Below, in pieces: positions 7,708 through 9,006 of a stretch of 9,006 nucleotides of DNA. This DNA is from CAZFUY01 sp964522445 (GTDB taxonomy: Bacteria; Pseudomonadota; Gammaproteobacteria; SZUA-229). A model generated the notes under the pieces. It was not told the DNA's origin. It saw only the letters and a program-made list of their open reading frames with translations, and did no database searches. The translations under genes were made by a program, and so were the position numbers. Every line of letters starts with the position of its first letter. Position 1 is the stretch's first letter. The DNA lies in NCBI GenBank assembly GCA_964522445.1, contig CAZFUY010000112.1, positions 1 through 9,006 of the forward strand, given 5' to 3'.

Positions 7708-7756
7708 TTGCTTATTATTGCCTATCATTGAAAATCTTTATTAATCATATAGAAAC

Positions 7757-7782
7757 AATCAATTTGATTAGCTCATCTAATC
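7757..7782. promoter_or_regulatory. Two overlapping palindromes upstream of ccp
   Basis: AATCAA-T-TTGATT (7757-7769) and GATTAG-CTCAT-CTAATC (7766-7782) are both perfect and share GATT. They lie 40-65 bases before the ccp ATG, where an operator would sit. The back-to-back ATCAA/TTGAT order is opposite to an FNR box. No good -35/-10 pair was found here. Confidence 0.35.
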
Positions 7783-7795
7783 CCGGCAGAATCCC

Positions 7796-7813
7796 CCTCA
7801 AAATAATTTGAGG
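7796..7813 (+). promoter_or_regulatory. Leader hairpin sequestering the ccp Shine-Dalgarno
   Basis: CCTCAAA (7796-7802), loop ATAA, TTTGAGG (7807-7813): a perfect 7-bp stem in which the Shine-Dalgarno GAGG (7810-7813) is fully paired with CCTC. The SD is 8 bases from the ATG. If formed in the mRNA it would restrain ribosome binding, giving thermal, protein-mediated or translation-coupled control. Confidence 0.45.
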
Positions 7814-7821
7814 AAAATAAC

Positions 7822-8841
7822 ATGAAAAAGATCATCACCTTAGCCGCTATTCTAAGCAGTTCTACTGTTATGGCACAATGGCAGGCATTACCAGAAGTTG
7901 CACCTGCACCAGCAAATAACCCAACAACTGCTGAAAAAGTAGAGTTGGGTAAAGCACTATTTTTTGATCCACGTATTTCCAGCACGGGCACAGTATCCTG
8001 CAACTCCTGTCACAATGTAATGGCCGGTGGTGATGATAATCGCGCAACAGCAATGGGTGTACACGGCAAGCAGGGTGGACGCAGTGCGCCAACCGTATGG
8101 AATGCAGCATTTTACTCAACTCAGTTCTGGGATGGTCGCGCTAATACACTGGAAGATCAGGCAATAGGTCCAATGACTAACCCTATTGAAATGGGCATGA
8201 AAGATCATGACACAGTAATGAAACGCCTTAAAACAATTCCTGGTTATAAACCTATGTACAGAAAAGCATTTGGTAATACTGATATGACTATCGATCAAAC
8301 TGCCAAAGCAATTGCTGCTTATGAGCGCACATTGATTACACCCAACAGTGCTTATGACAAATTTGTAAAAGGCAATAAAAAAGCATTAACCAGCCAACAA
8401 CAGAAAGGCATGAAGCTGTTTGCTGAAATTGGCTGTACTGCATGTCATTCAGGCCCAGCATTTAATGGTCAACAGGGCGTTAAAATTGGTACGCCTGTGC
8501 TAATGAAATTCCCTACATTTAAAAATAATAGCTATGTAAAGCAGTATGATCTTATGTCTGACAAAGGCCGTGAAAATGTAACTAAAAATAAAGCAGATGC
8601 ACATATGTTCCGCACACCTACTTTACGTAACATTGCAGTAACTGCTCCTTATTTCCATAATGGTAAAGTTAGTGACCTTAATACAGCAGTAAAAGTTATG
8701 GCTAAAACACAGTTAAATCGTGATTTAACTAAAAATGAAACCAGGCAAATTGTTGCATTTTTAAATGCTCTAACTGGCGAATTCCCAGAACAAAGCATGC
8801 CTCGTTTACCTGCTACAAGCGGTACTACTTTATTGCATTAA
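7822..8841 (+). CDS. ccp: Periplasmic di-heme cytochrome c peroxidase
   Basis: A 339-residue bacterial di-heme cytochrome c peroxidase (CcpA/MauG family), which reduces H2O2 to water using electrons from small cytochromes or cupredoxins. A Sec signal peptide ends at VMA before Q19. The N-terminal peroxidatic heme is CNSCH (C60, C63, H64). H81 in GVHGKQGGR is the candidate distal ligand, though offset by about one residue from the classical arrangement as I recall it. W103 in FWDGR and the catalytic E123 in PIEM follow. The C-terminal electron-transfer heme is CTACH (C205, C208, H209), with RTPTLRN at 264-270, PYFHNG at 276-281 and M293 as candidate axial Met. It looks complete and functional. 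It shares the 12-base initiation sequence TGAGGAAAATAA with sqr and is closed by a strong terminator. True peroxidase versus a MauG-like role cannot be decided here. Confidence 0.93.
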   Translation: MKKIITLAAILSSSTVMAQWQALPEVAPAPANNPTTAEKVELGKALFFDPRISSTGTVSCNSCHNVMAGGDDNRATAMGVHGKQGGRSAPTVWNAAFYSTQFWDGRANTLEDQAIGPMTNPIEMGMKDHDTVMKRLKTIPGYKPMYRKAFGNTDMTIDQTAKAIAAYERTLITPNSAYDKFVKGNKKALTSQQQKGMKLFAEIGCTACHSGPAFNGQQGVKIGTPVLMKFPTFKNNSYVKQYDLMSDKGRENVTKNKADAHMFRTPTLRNIAVTAPYFHNGKVSDLNTAVKVMAKTQLNRDLTKNETRQIVAFLNALTGEFPEQSMPRLPATSGTTLLH

Positions 8842-8873
8842 TTTAGTTAGACCTGAACGAATGTAACAAATAT

Positions 8874-8903
8874 AAAAAACTCCAGCTTTTGCTGGAGTTT
8901 TTT
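8874..8903 (+). terminator. Strong intrinsic terminator after ccp
   Basis: CTCCAGC (8880-8886), loop TTTT, GCTGGAG (8891-8897), then six T. Six A before the stem pair with the T-run, making a 13-bp hairpin that can also act on minus-strand transcripts. It lies 33 bases after the ccp stop and closes the sqr-ccp unit. Confidence 0.93.
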
Positions 8904-8930
8904 ATTCAGGCAATAAAAGAAACTGAAACT

Positions 8931-8983
8931 CAACGACTATGGACTAAAAGTCCATAGGTTGCTACTGAGGACTAAAAGCCCTC
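8931..8983. repeat. Two tandem hairpins sharing the core GGACTAAAAG
   Basis: Hairpin 1: CTATGGACT (8937-8945), loop AAA, AGTCCATAG (8949-8957), a perfect 9-bp stem. It is extended by CAAC (8931-8934) pairing with GTTG (8958-8961) across a GA bulge. Hairpin 2: GAGGACT (8967-8973), loop AAA, AGCCCTC (8977-8983), with one A-C mismatch. The shared core GGACTAAAAG recurs at 8941 and 8969, a 28-base period, with the AAA loop kept while the stems differ. No third unit fits before the window ends. No protein-coding gene was seen from 8842 to 9006. Confidence 0.55.
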
Positions 8984-9006
8984 TCTTAAAGATAATACGC
9001 TTCTAC

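Noticed and set aside
7696..7711. Second sigma54 promoter in front of ccp (TGG...TTGC)
   Set aside because: TGGA and TTGC are separated by 8 bases rather than 7, the C after GG is missing, and it overlaps the GC-rich hairpin. The spacing requirement of sigma54 is strict.
8931..8983. Start of a CRISPR array
   Set aside because: There are only two units, the repeats are hairpins with differing stems, no third unit fits at the same period, and no cas gene is present.

Overview
The window is AT-rich DNA that I read as a gammaproteobacterial sulfur oxidiser. The evidence is a sulfide:quinone oxidoreductase closely resembling the Acidithiobacillus-type enzyme, a sigma54 activator, a SlyD-type FKBP, a c-type-heme sensor kinase and a periplasmic di-heme peroxidase. 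The species cannot be named from this sequence. No tRNA, rRNA, insertion sequence or CRISPR array was seen.

Left part (1-1008): a short S24/LexA-like protein on the minus strand is divergent from a SlyD-like peptidyl-prolyl isomerase on the plus strand. They share a 170-base intergenic region with two TATAAT boxes and two perfect palindromes. The S24 protein has lost both catalytic residues (Ser to Ala, Lys to Arg), and its start is better placed at 322 than at 349.

Middle (998-6141, minus strand): a sigma54-dependent activator with an N-terminal PAS domain is followed by a 1202-residue hybrid histidine kinase with a periplasmic CxxCH sensor, HAMP, PAS, PAS, GAF, PAS, HisKA, HATPase and REC modules. 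The kinase runs convergently into the SlyD-like gene and overlaps its end by 11 bases.

Right part (6142-9006, plus strand): divergent from the activator lies sqr, then a di-heme cytochrome c peroxidase, then a strong intrinsic terminator. The activator carries three PAS cysteines spaced as I remember for the sulfane-sulfur sensor FisR. The sqr gene has a textbook -24/-12 promoter and, about 137 bases upstream of the predicted start, a perfect 14-bp inverted repeat suited to be the activator site. The peroxidase gene has a leader hairpin that would bury its Shine-Dalgarno sequence.

Working model (inference): sulfide oxidation by SQR produces polysulfide or persulfide. The FisR-like activator senses it and drives sqr through sigma54, with peroxidase expression linked by read-through or by its own control. 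The heme-sensing kinase may add redox input through a partner outside the window. The right edge holds two tandem hairpins sharing the core GGACTAAAAG, of unknown nature.
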